DNA of 45,152 nt, from positions 1 to 45,152 of the forward strand of contig ALYD01000026.1 of assembly GCA_000513555.1 (NCBI GenBank). The letters run 5' to 3'. The translations under genes and the position numbers were made by a program. The notes beneath the pieces were generated by a model, which saw nothing but the letters and a program-made list of their open reading frames with translations, made no database searches and was not told the DNA's origin. Below are positions 1 through 7,334 of this stretch, piece by piece. Numbering within the stretch: position 1 is the first letter of the stretch; each line of letters starts with the position of its first letter. The stretch is from Lachnospiraceae bacterium JC7. GTDB lineage: Bacteria > Bacillota > Clostridia > Lachnospirales > Lachnospiraceae.

Positions 1-935
1 CCGATCTCTCTTTCGATCCAGATTGTCTTGTTGGCATTCAGATTCTTCTGGATAAAGCCGCCTGTCAATACAAGCTCATCACCATCCGCATACTTGAAAT
101 CCATATTGGAGGATACATCCTCGTTACCCTTTACCTTCACTTCAAACTCAGTTCCGATAACATGGCTCGGGGCAACATATTCGCTGATAGGCGAGTTGTT
201 CACTATGGCTCTGGTGGTCGTACGCTCTGTTCCGCTGACAACATAGATGGTGTAGTCATTGTCATAAAGATACTTTACGACCTCCACCATAGGAAGGTAG
301 AAGCCATCTATGTATCGCATATTGTTGAAGCTTTCGGTCTTTTTCTGTCCGAACTCCACCGCATAATCATAGAGCTCCTCCACAGTCATACCTGCATAAG
401 CCTTTGCGAAGTTTCTGGCAAGCTCCTCTCCTGCAGTATATCCCGGCTTTATCTCACGGGCTGCTTCCTTAAGCTCCTCGGACACTCTTTCAGGGTGATC
501 CTCAAGGCAGTAGCTTATGAACATGCAGGTATCATAATATGTAAAATATGTTTCACATGTCAGGGTTCCGTCCATATCAAAAACAGCGATCCTGTCCTTA
601 ACAGGAATAAATCCATCTGAATCCTCATCAACAGAAGCACTTACAAATTCTACGAGGGACTGCATGGCCGGAGAGGAAGGATCCCACTTGGGAAGTGCAC
701 CCATCTTTTCATTCTTCTTTTCTTCAAGAGAAATGATCTTTCCCTCATCCTGAGCAGTAGTTTCTTCAGTCTCCTTTACTGCTTCAGTCTCATCTGCTTT
801 CTCTGTTTCTTCAGTACTCTCTGTGATTTCCTGAGCCGCTGCTTCCGTACTTGCAACAGGAACTGATGTGGCACCGCATGCAGTGAGACCAAGTGGCAGA
901 GCCAATGCCAATAACAGTGAAACTAATTTTTTCAT
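1..935 (-). CDS. HAD-like phosphatase lipoprotein (C-terminus cut by window edge)
   Basis: This reading frame is open from the ATG at 935 to the left edge, giving about 311 residues without a stop. GGAGG at 946-950 supports the start. A lipoprotein signal peptide is visible: basic N-terminus, hydrophobic stretch and lipobox LTAC with Cys20. A Glu/Thr-rich linker follows (about residues 30-65). The haloacid-dehalogenase motif VFDMDGTLT sits near residue 118, with nucleophile Asp120 and general acid Asp122, and a VVSGT segment fits HAD motif II. The protein should be a membrane-tethered extracytoplasmic phosphatase of the phosphoserine-phosphatase-like HAD group. The substrate cannot be told. 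It lies 199 bp beyond the polyamine-type cluster and is probably a separate transcript. Confidence 0.8.
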   Translation of the reverse strand, partial: MKKLVSLLLALALPLGLTACGATSVPVASTEAAAQEITESTEETEKADETEAVKETEETTAQDEGKIISLEEKKNEKMGALPKWDPSSPAMQSLVEFVSASVDEDSDGFIPVKDRIAVFDMDGTLTCETYFTYYDTCMFISYCLEDHPERVSEELKEAAREIKPGYTAGEELARNFAKAYAGMTVEELYDYAVEFGQKKTESFNNMRYIDGFYLPMVEVVKYLYDNDYTIYVVSGTERTTTRAIVNNSPISEYVAPSHVIGTEFEVKVKGNEDVSSNMDFKYADGDELVLTGGFIQKNLNANKTIWIEREI

Positions 936-1134
936 ATTGTTTTATCCTCCAAACGTACAGACACAAACTATGCTGTGTATGCAAAACAGATACGGTAACG
1001 CTACGCGTTCACTTATATCACACAATGAGTTACTCAGAATCTTTCGACACTCACTCTGATATGTATAAGCCACTTTCATCTTTTTTTATATTATATTAAT
1101 ATCCGGACATCTCCTTAACGGACAGGAACCGAAA

Positions 1135-2640
1135 TCAGTTCCACAGTTCCTCAGCCTTATTGTAATATTCCATGAGTACCGGTTTGGTGAGCCGGTTCAC
1201 CTCGACGCCTTTGTCAACTTCATCCTTGCCGAATTTGAACAAGGCGATAACATTGTCATCCGTAATATATTTTGTCTCGACATCAAAAGAGATCTCTTCC
1301 GAAAGCTCTGCTCTGCTGGCCATATTGAATCCCCAGTCTCCGAAGGCAGGAACCTCCATGTGATAGGGCTTCACGTTAAAGCCTTCACTCTCTATAGTCT
1401 TGTTGATGCACCAGAAAGCCTTGGTCGCATAGTAGGGACTTGTGGACTGAACCACCAGAACACCTGAATCCGTGAGACATCCCGAGCACATCCTGTAAAA
1501 GATATTTGAATAGAGTTTATTCAGAACCTCAGTGTTCGGATCCGGAAGATCAACGATTATCACATCGTACTGTTCTTTACAGTCTTCAAGATACTCATAT
1601 GCGTCCATGTTGTAGACATTGAGCTTATCCGAAAGAAGACTGTTCTCGTTAATTTCTGTTACGTTTTTGTTCGTGCTGCATATTCTGATCATCTCGGAAT
1701 CAAGGTCCACGAGATCTATCTTCTTTACCTCAGGATATTTCAGGACCTCCCTGACCGCGAGACCGTCACCACCGCCGAGAATAAGAATATTCTCTCTTTT
1801 ACTTACCTCGTTCATGGGTACATGGACCAGTGCTTCATGATAGCGGTATTCGTCAGAGGTGGAGAACTGACAGTTTCCGTCGATATACAGTCTCACGTCA
1901 TCCCTGTGCTTTGTCATGACTATCTTCTGATACTGAGTCTGCTCAATGAGCACGACTTTATCTCTGTAGAGACCGCTCTCGATGGATTCGGAGATATTGT
2001 CCGCCATGACCATGCCTATCAGCATGATAAATGAAAGAAATACCGCGATAGTACGGAATACTCTGATGTGATCGACTCTTTTACCGAATCTCCACATGAT
2101 GAGGAGAGCCGCTACTATATTCAGGAATCCGCATAAAAACGAAGTCGCAAAGTATCCCAGCTTCGGAAGAAGGATAAGCGGAAACGCTATGGAACCTATG
2201 AGTCCGCCAATGTAGTCAAAGCTGAAGATAGATGAAAGGGTCACCTTCAGGTTGTTTTCGTCCTGCTCGATGATTCTGGTCATAACAGGAATCTCCGCTC
2301 CTGCGAAGGCTCCTATGATGATGATCTCAAGGTACATGACCAGTGCATAATTGGATATATAGATATTTGCAAGGAAAAGTACCAGTGAACTGATACCTCC
2401 GATGACTCCTATTCCCAGCTCGATGGTCACGAAAATGTTAAAAAGATTATTCGAAAAATATTTGGAAACATAGGATCCGAGTCCCAGTGAAGCCATGTAA
2501 AGTCCTATGGTCACAGAGTACTGGAGGGTACTGTTTCCCAAAAGGTAAGAACTGACTGCGCTGATGATAAGTTCATAACACATAGAACACCCTGAGATTA
2601 TCAGGGTGGTCAGCATCAGAAGTCTGTACTTTTTACTCAT
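1135..2640 (-). CDS. Membrane-anchored spermidine synthase-like aminopropyltransferase
   Basis: The 501-residue protein has about seven hydrophobic segments in residues 1-215 and then a soluble SpeE-type domain. That domain carries the nucleotide-binding GGGDG motif (ILGGGDGLAVREVL), the acidic loop after strand 2 (VDLVDLDSEM), the catalytic-type DLPDP sequence and a QSTSPYY segment usual for membrane-fused SpeE homologues. The family transfers an aminopropyl group from decarboxylated S-adenosylmethionine to an amine; the acceptor here is unknown. Its ATG overlaps the TAA of the upstream DUF350 gene by one base (TAATG), so translation is coupled. SpeD, the source of decarboxylated SAM, is encoded three genes upstream. 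A soluble SpeE usually has about 280 residues, so the membrane half is an addition. Confidence 0.85.
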   Translation of the reverse strand: MSKKYRLLMLTTLIISGCSMCYELIISAVSSYLLGNSTLQYSVTIGLYMASLGLGSYVSKYFSNNLFNIFVTIELGIGVIGGISSLVLFLANIYISNYALVMYLEIIIIGAFAGAEIPVMTRIIEQDENNLKVTLSSIFSFDYIGGLIGSIAFPLILLPKLGYFATSFLCGFLNIVAALLIMWRFGKRVDHIRVFRTIAVFLSFIMLIGMVMADNISESIESGLYRDKVVLIEQTQYQKIVMTKHRDDVRLYIDGNCQFSTSDEYRYHEALVHVPMNEVSKRENILILGGGDGLAVREVLKYPEVKKIDLVDLDSEMIRICSTNKNVTEINENSLLSDKLNVYNMDAYEYLEDCKEQYDVIIVDLPDPNTEVLNKLYSNIFYRMCSGCLTDSGVLVVQSTSPYYATKAFWCINKTIESEGFNVKPYHMEVPAFGDWGFNMASRAELSEEISFDVETKYITDDNVIALFKFGKDEVDKGVEVNRLTKPVLMEYYNKAEELWN

Positions 2641-3056
2641 TACTGAATCGCTCCGCTTACGATGAAAGCTACGCCCATGAAGATTCCGAAGATCATGATT
2701 CCGGCAGCTTCATTCTTCTTGCCGAGCTCAACTCCGAAATTGAACTTCCTGTTTACGAGATCAACGATGAAATAGCCTATCATAAGTGCCACAACACCCA
2801 TTGCGGCAAATTCAACCGAACTGATGACCCCCTGAAGAACATCATGTGCCTCTGATACCTCAAATGAAATGATTGCAGAACGGATAATAAATCCGAGACT
2901 TGAGTATATTCCGGCAGAGACCCAGCCTACCGCCTTGTTTCCTTCCTGAATCTCCTTTGGAAAATCTACAGGAATAAGAAGATCTATGATGAAGTATGCG
3001 ATCATCATAACCAAAAGTCCAACTGCAAGATAAACTAAAGTTTCAAGTGCTACCAT
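2640..3056 (-). CDS. DUF350 membrane protein
   Basis: A 138-residue protein with four predicted membrane helices arranged as two similar halves; each half begins with a helix ending in a conserved Asp (YFIIDLL and YFIVDLV). This two-repeat pattern is the DUF350 family (YjfL-like). GGGAGG lies eight bases before the ATG. It overlaps the membrane aminopropyltransferase by one base and follows a DUF4178 gene. DUF350 proteins recur in bacterial neighbourhoods with DUF4178, SpeD and membrane SpeE homologues, and the combination is seen here. Its biochemical role is not established; an envelope-stress or channel-like function is only inference. Confidence 0.85.
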   Translation of the reverse strand: MVALETLVYLAVGLLVMMIAYFIIDLLIPVDFPKEIQEGNKAVGWVSAGIYSSLGFIIRSAIISFEVSEAHDVLQGVISSVEFAAMGVVALMIGYFIVDLVNRKFNFGVELGKKNEAAGIMIFGIFMGVAFIVSGAIQ

Positions 3057-3146
3057 TTTTATTTCCTCCCAAAATAATAATGCATATTTGTTATATCCAT
3101 GCCCACTGCGGCTACATTTGTTAATTTATGTCCGAATTTCAGAATC

Positions 3147-4232
3147 TTACTTTCCGCCACTCAGTCCGCCGCTTGACGAATTTCTGGCATTGATGCTGCT
3201 CTGTCTTACAGAAGACGAATAACTGTCGAAGTATCCGTTTCCGATATTATGGATGGTGTCTCCGCTATAGCTTTGATATGCGGATGGTGTCTTGCTGAAA
3301 GAAGACGAATCCTTCGAGTAGCTGGAACTGTAATAATGGCTCCTGTACCAGTGGGTGGTTACACCGGAGCTCCTGTAAGGTGAATTATCCGAAGAATAAT
3401 TGTACTTTCTGTTGGAGACCTGAATGTATATCTTTTCAGGTTCGTCTTCAGGATGGTAAATGAGACAGTATTCTTTTTTGGTGACTATGGCAATGTCTCC
3501 ATCCTTCTCATCATCCTTCTGTGTCACGGATTCTGTATTTCCCTCGATTCCCTCTATGATATCCCTCGCTGTATCATCGGTTGTCGCATAGGACAATATG
3601 TTTTCATAGACATCCGCCTTCTGGTTTTCATTTCCGGTGATGGAAGTGACATATGAAAAACGCTGATCCTGCTTTAGATAATCGCTTATTGTCCTGTCAC
3701 CCATTGTGGGAATAAGAAGGATCGTAAGAGCGATTATAAAAGTAAATATGACAGCAGTTAAAGCTATTATGGATCCGACTACACCTGTAGAACTGCCTAC
3801 CGAAGGTTTTTCATAACCTACTACCTTTATGTCCTCTGCTTCTATGTATTCTCCTCTGGAATACTCGGTTCCGTCATCCCAGATCTCAGTGGAAAGGATC
3901 TTTTCTTCCTCGGCATCTTCAAACTCGATGAAGTCTGCAGCATCACCGTTTTCTACATCCACATCTCCGCCGCAGGCCACGACCACCTGACGTCCCTTGT
4001 CCACTTCGTGCCACTCGGGCCCGATATTACCACGGACATTATTGGCAGCCCAGGAGATCGAATATTCCTTGTAGATATCGTCCACAGAAAGCCATCTCTC
4101 TCCCTTGTTTGTTTTCAATCTGTATTCCATCCAGGTCTTATTGCCGTCCTGAGTGTTTTTATACCTGATCCATCCGATAACATGGGCATCCAGCCCGTTT
4201 ATCTTCAGGATCGATCCTGTTTTTATATCCAT
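3147..4232 (-). CDS. DUF4178 protein with single membrane anchor and Ser/Tyr-rich tail
   Basis: The 361-residue protein starts with a DUF4178-like beta-rich domain (about residues 1-140; W20, the segment WMEYRLKTNKGERWLSVD). One strong membrane helix follows at about 150-173, then an extracytoplasmic region of about 185 residues. The last 80 residues are very rich in Ser and Tyr and end in SSGGLSGGK, resembling the low-complexity tails of surface-exposed small proteins. GAGGGG six bases before the ATG supports the start. It sits between SpeD (36 bp upstream) and DUF350 (90 bp downstream). The cluster context suggests it works at the membrane with the aminopropyltransferase; no catalytic motif is visible. 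Confidence 0.75.
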   Translation of the reverse strand: MDIKTGSILKINGLDAHVIGWIRYKNTQDGNKTWMEYRLKTNKGERWLSVDDIYKEYSISWAANNVRGNIGPEWHEVDKGRQVVVACGGDVDVENGDAADFIEFEDAEEEKILSTEIWDDGTEYSRGEYIEAEDIKVVGYEKPSVGSSTGVVGSIIALTAVIFTFIIALTILLIPTMGDRTISDYLKQDQRFSYVTSITGNENQKADVYENILSYATTDDTARDIIEGIEGNTESVTQKDDEKDGDIAIVTKKEYCLIYHPEDEPEKIYIQVSNRKYNYSSDNSPYRSSGVTTHWYRSHYYSSSYSKDSSSFSKTPSAYQSYSGDTIHNIGNGYFDSYSSSVRQSSINARNSSSGGLSGGK

Positions 4233-4268
4233 TACATACCCCTCACAAGCATCCCCGGGATCCGCTTT

Positions 4269-4622
4269 TTATTTATCAGCCGGATCTCCTCTGCTTATGT
4301 CCCTTTCTATAACTTTAGTCTTTACTTCCTTTGCCTGAAAAAGCTCCTTTAACTTTTCAGTGATCCCGTCCACCACAGTATCGGTACATGAAAAAATGTC
4401 TATAGCCGCATAGCCGTATTCAGGCCATGTGTGTACCGAAAAATGTGAAGTGGTTATCACGGCAAAATAAGTAACTCCTATGGGCTCGAATTCGTGTATA
4501 CACTCCTCCACTATCTCAGCCCCTACATACTTTATAGCCGTATGCGCAGCCTCTTTTATCGCTTCGGGATCATCTATGATCTCCCCACAGCCGTAAAGAT
4601 CAGCCACAAGCTGTTTTGCCAT
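4269..4622 (-). CDS. speD: SpeD-type pyruvoyl decarboxylase (S-adenosylmethionine decarboxylase family)
   Basis: The 117 residues match the short bacterial/archaeal SpeD form. The self-cleavage region reads TTSHFSVHTWPEYGYAAID, so Ser59 would become the pyruvoyl group, followed by the conserved HTWPE and a Cys79 proton donor. In classical SpeD the residue before the serine is Glu (ESH); here it is Thr58. AAGGAG six bases before the ATG supports the start. SpeD makes decarboxylated SAM for aminopropyl transfer, and a membrane SpeE homologue lies in the same cluster. Some SpeD homologues are known to have become ornithine or arginine decarboxylases, so the substrate is not certain. Confidence 0.85.
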   Translation of the reverse strand: MAKQLVADLYGCGEIIDDPEAIKEAAHTAIKYVGAEIVEECIHEFEPIGVTYFAVITTSHFSVHTWPEYGYAAIDIFSCTDTVVDGITEKLKELFQAKEVKTKVIERDISRGDPADK

Positions 4623-4715
4623 CTGTTACTCCTTCCGGTTTATTATTTTTGAAGCCGGATGCTCTCATATAATTCAGCATCCGGTCTATGATATGAGAGC
4701 AAATGATATGATTCA

Positions 4716-5027
4716 TCAGTCTCTATCTTTATGAAGTGTTCCGTAGTCTTCATTGGAATGAGACCTTGGAGCCCCGCATTTTTTACAGAAAGCCGCATCT
4801 GACCGGTTATATGAATCACAGTACCCACAGAGCCAGTCAGGTCTGTCTGTTGTTTTGGCTGCCTGTTCCTCTGTCAATGCTGCCTCTCCGGTATCCTCAG
4901 GCAGATAAAAAACTGTATCTATACCGCGGGACTTACCGCAATTCGGGCAGGTAGCGAATCTTGCCCGAATCGCTCTAGAACCGCAGAAGACACAGTCCCA
5001 TAAACCTTCAATTCTTTTCTGTTCCAT
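4716..5027 (-). CDS. Small protein with two zinc-ribbon motifs
   Basis: A 103-residue soluble protein with two four-cysteine motifs. The first is CVFC at about residue 12 paired with CPNC near 28; the second is CGYC near 68 paired with CKKC near 82. The second has the look of a RanBP2-type/zinc-ribbon finger (W-LCGYC...N-x6-C-x2-C). AGGAGG precedes the ATG. It lies nine bases downstream of the ZIP transporter and 93 bp upstream of speD, so it is probably co-transcribed with the polyamine-type cluster. Likely a metal-dependent adaptor or nucleic-acid/protein-binding factor; the partner is unknown. Confidence 0.7.
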   Translation of the reverse strand: MEQKRIEGLWDCVFCGSRAIRARFATCPNCGKSRGIDTVFYLPEDTGEAALTEEQAAKTTDRPDWLCGYCDSYNRSDAAFCKKCGAPRSHSNEDYGTLHKDRD

Positions 5028-5036
5028 ATCCCTCCT

Positions 5037-5819
5037 CTATCCCAGTGCCACATCCAGAGCCATCATAAGAGTAAAACCAACAGAGAACATAATAACACCT
5101 ATGTTCGAATGTTCACCCTCCGACATTTCCGGAATCAGTTCCTCCACCACAACATACATCATGGCTCCTGCCGCAAAACTAAGAAGATAAGGCATAGCCG
5201 GGACGATAAACCCCGCTGCAAGTATGGTGAGAGCTGCACCTACAGGCTCTACAGCCCCTGAAAGAACACCGTAAAAAAAGGCTTTTCCCTTACTGTTTCC
5301 TTCAGCGCATAGAGGCATGGAAATGATAGCCCCCTCCGGAAAATTCTGAATAGCTATTCCCAGTGCCAGTGCCAATGCTCCTCCCGCAGTGATGGATGCG
5401 CTTCCCGCAACCAATCCTGCGAACACAACGCCTACTGCCATGCCCTCCGGAATATTGTGGAGAGTCACAGCAAGTACCAGCATAGTGGTCTTTCTTAAAC
5501 TCACATGAGGTCCCTCAGCCTTTTCTGCATTCATATGAAGATGCGGAATGACACAATCCAGAAAAAGAAGAAATAAAATACCCAGCCAGAATCCCACAAA
5601 GGCCGGAAGAAAACTCAGTCTGCCCATGGCCTCAGACTGATCCATGGCAGGAATGATGAGACTCCATATGGATGCAGCCACCATGACTCCGGCTGCAAAA
5701 CCTGTGAGAGCTCTCCGTATACCATTGTCGAGCTCTTTTTTCATGAAGAAAACACCGGCCGAGCCTAAAGCTGTTCCCAAAAAGGGAATCATTATACCGA
5801 TCAGTACATTCATGTTCAT
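5037..5819 (-). CDS. ZIP family divalent metal transporter
   Basis: The 260-residue protein has eight hydrophobic segments. The two ZIP signature helices are clear: HNIPEGMAVG in the fourth and NFPEGAIISMP in the fifth, the metal-binding pair of the ZIP family. A His-containing loop (HLHMN) precedes them. This group imports zinc and related divalent metals. GAGGGG lies nine bases before the ATG. It is the first gene of the leftward run ending at 1135, only nine bases ahead of the zinc-ribbon gene, which suggests a link between metal supply and that protein. The exact metal cannot be decided from sequence. Confidence 0.88.
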   Translation of the reverse strand: MNMNVLIGIMIPFLGTALGSAGVFFMKKELDNGIRRALTGFAAGVMVAASIWSLIIPAMDQSEAMGRLSFLPAFVGFWLGILFLLFLDCVIPHLHMNAEKAEGPHVSLRKTTMLVLAVTLHNIPEGMAVGVVFAGLVAGSASITAGGALALALGIAIQNFPEGAIISMPLCAEGNSKGKAFFYGVLSGAVEPVGAALTILAAGFIVPAMPYLLSFAAGAMMYVVVEELIPEMSEGEHSNIGVIMFSVGFTLMMALDVALG

Positions 5820-5948
5820 AAATAACTACCCCTCTACTGTCAGATACCTTTCCGTATATAAAAAAATCACGAGAAGAATATATCCCTTTACCTGACTTCT
5901 AAATGATACTCCTGCTATTCTTCGTTATAAAGAAAAAATTCATGAATA

Positions 5949-5972
5949 TTGATATATTTATAAATGTATCAA
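5949..5972. promoter_or_regulatory. 24-bp near-perfect palindrome between divergent transcription units
   Basis: The sequence begins TTGATA and ends TATCAA around a self-complementary ATTTATAAAT centre; only one symmetric base pair breaks the dyad. It lies in the 264-bp gap between the leftward ZIP/speD cluster and the rightward GTPase gene. TATACT at about 5985 downstream could be a -10 element for the rightward unit. Dyads of this size are typical operators of dimeric repressors or activators. The spacing does not fit the FNR/CRP pattern. The cognate regulator is not identifiable. Confidence 0.45.
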
Positions 5973-6083
5973 ATTAAGACGGTATATACTATATATGACT
6001 AAATTTTTTATGACCGTCACCGGATCGATCATACATCTGATCCCTGTATACATCCGTGATGGCAGCATGAAGGAGTTTTCCGC

Positions 6084-7238
6084 ATGGAATCAAAAGAATT
6101 CGGAAATGTACTTGTGATAGGCAATTCAGGAGTTGGAAAATCCACCCTAATAAACGCAGTTATCGGTAGCGAAGAAGCTGCCACGGGAAGAGGATCCGAG
6201 GGAACCACCAAGGATCTGAAGATATACCCTGCAGAAGCCATAGGTCTTAGACTTGTTGACACTGCGGGATTTGAACCTTCCGTTATAAAAAAATGGAAGA
6301 TAATTCGTGATGTCCGTAACTGGTCCAGAAAAAGCATTTCTGAAGAGGATCATACCATCAATGTGATATGGTTCTGTGTTGACGGAACCTCCAGCAAGCT
6401 TTTCGGAGACACCATCAAAAGTCTGATGAAGGCCACCAGTCTGTGGAAGTCCATTCCCATAATTGTAGTCATAACCAAATCCTACTCTGTACCTGAACGC
6501 GAAGAAAATATCCGCATGGTCAGAGCCATTTTTGAAAAGCAGAAAAAGGCCGGTGCGAATCTCAGGGATATCATACCTGTTGTGGCATCAACATATGTGT
6601 TGAATGAGGATGCATTTGCCGCACCCTCAGGTATCCCCGAACTCATAGAGACCACCATCAGCCTTCTTCCCGAAGGAAAAAAGGCGGCTGTGATTGACGT
6701 CAATGCCTACAAGCTGCAGAGAAGACGCATCATGGCTCAGTCCGTAGTCGGTGCCGCAACTACCGCAGGAGTCGTAGTGGGTGCTGTCCCCATACCTTTT
6801 CCGGACGCACTTATCCTGTCTCCTACTGAGATCGCCGAGGTCAACGCCATCTCTTCCATTTACGGTATAAAAAAAGATGACAAGAGCCGTGAATTCATTA
6901 ACACCATCATACAGGTGGGAACAGTCAGTGCCGTGGCACGTACTGCCATCAGTGCTCTAAAGGCTCTTCCCGGAGTCAATATTGCTGCCAGCGCTGCCAA
7001 TGCCGTAATAGCAGGCGGAATCATCGCCGCCATAGGCGAAGGCTCAATCTTTGCATTTGAACAGGTATATCTCGGTAAAAAGACACTGGACGACATCGAC
7101 TGGGTAACGAAGCTTATGGAATCGAAGCTTACAAAGGGATTTCTGGAAAAACTTACCAAGGTACTTGATGAAGTAGCCGACGGAGCCGATAAGGAACAGA
7201 TCGCTTCCATCATCAAAAAGATATTCACCAAATGGTGA
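6084..7238 (+). CDS. P-loop GTPase with DUF697-like C-terminal region
   Basis: A 384-residue protein. The GTPase domain occupies about residues 6-190: Walker A GNSGVGKST at 13-21, switch-I Thr41/Thr42, and DTAG at 59-62. The G4 site reads VITKS, without the Asp of the usual (N/T)KxD. The C-terminal part (about 205-360) has glycine/alanine-rich helices that fit membrane-associating DUF697/YcjF-like domains. AAGGAG with an eight-base spacer precedes the ATG. The gene lies 96 bp ahead of the GH5-cellulose synthase gene on the same strand; a weak hairpin with a T-run follows its stop, so co-transcription is uncertain. A role in envelope or membrane homeostasis is inference. Confidence 0.75.
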   Translation: MESKEFGNVLVIGNSGVGKSTLINAVIGSEEAATGRGSEGTTKDLKIYPAEAIGLRLVDTAGFEPSVIKKWKIIRDVRNWSRKSISEEDHTINVIWFCVDGTSSKLFGDTIKSLMKATSLWKSIPIIVVITKSYSVPEREENIRMVRAIFEKQKKAGANLRDIIPVVASTYVLNEDAFAAPSGIPELIETTISLLPEGKKAAVIDVNAYKLQRRRIMAQSVVGAATTAGVVVGAVPIPFPDALILSPTEIAEVNAISSIYGIKKDDKSREFINTIIQVGTVSAVARTAISALKALPGVNIAASAANAVIAGGIIAAIGEGSIFAFEQVYLGKKTLDDIDWVTKLMESKLTKGFLEKLTKVLDEVADGADKEQIASIIKKIFTKW

Positions 7239-7334
7239 TAACAGTTATCCGATTTTTTACTTGTTCACACAACAGGCACGTTAGTTATCAACCGATTTAA
7301 TCAATTTGTTGTATCATTTGAACAGGATATACTT

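Noticed and set aside
162..620. 152-codon plus-strand frame
   Set aside because: It is antisense to the HAD lipoprotein, which has a lipobox, a DxDGT motif and a ribosome binding site.
5949..5972. FNR/CRP site (TTGAT...ATCAA)
   Set aside because: The half-sites are separated by 14 bases instead of four to six, so the spacing does not fit.
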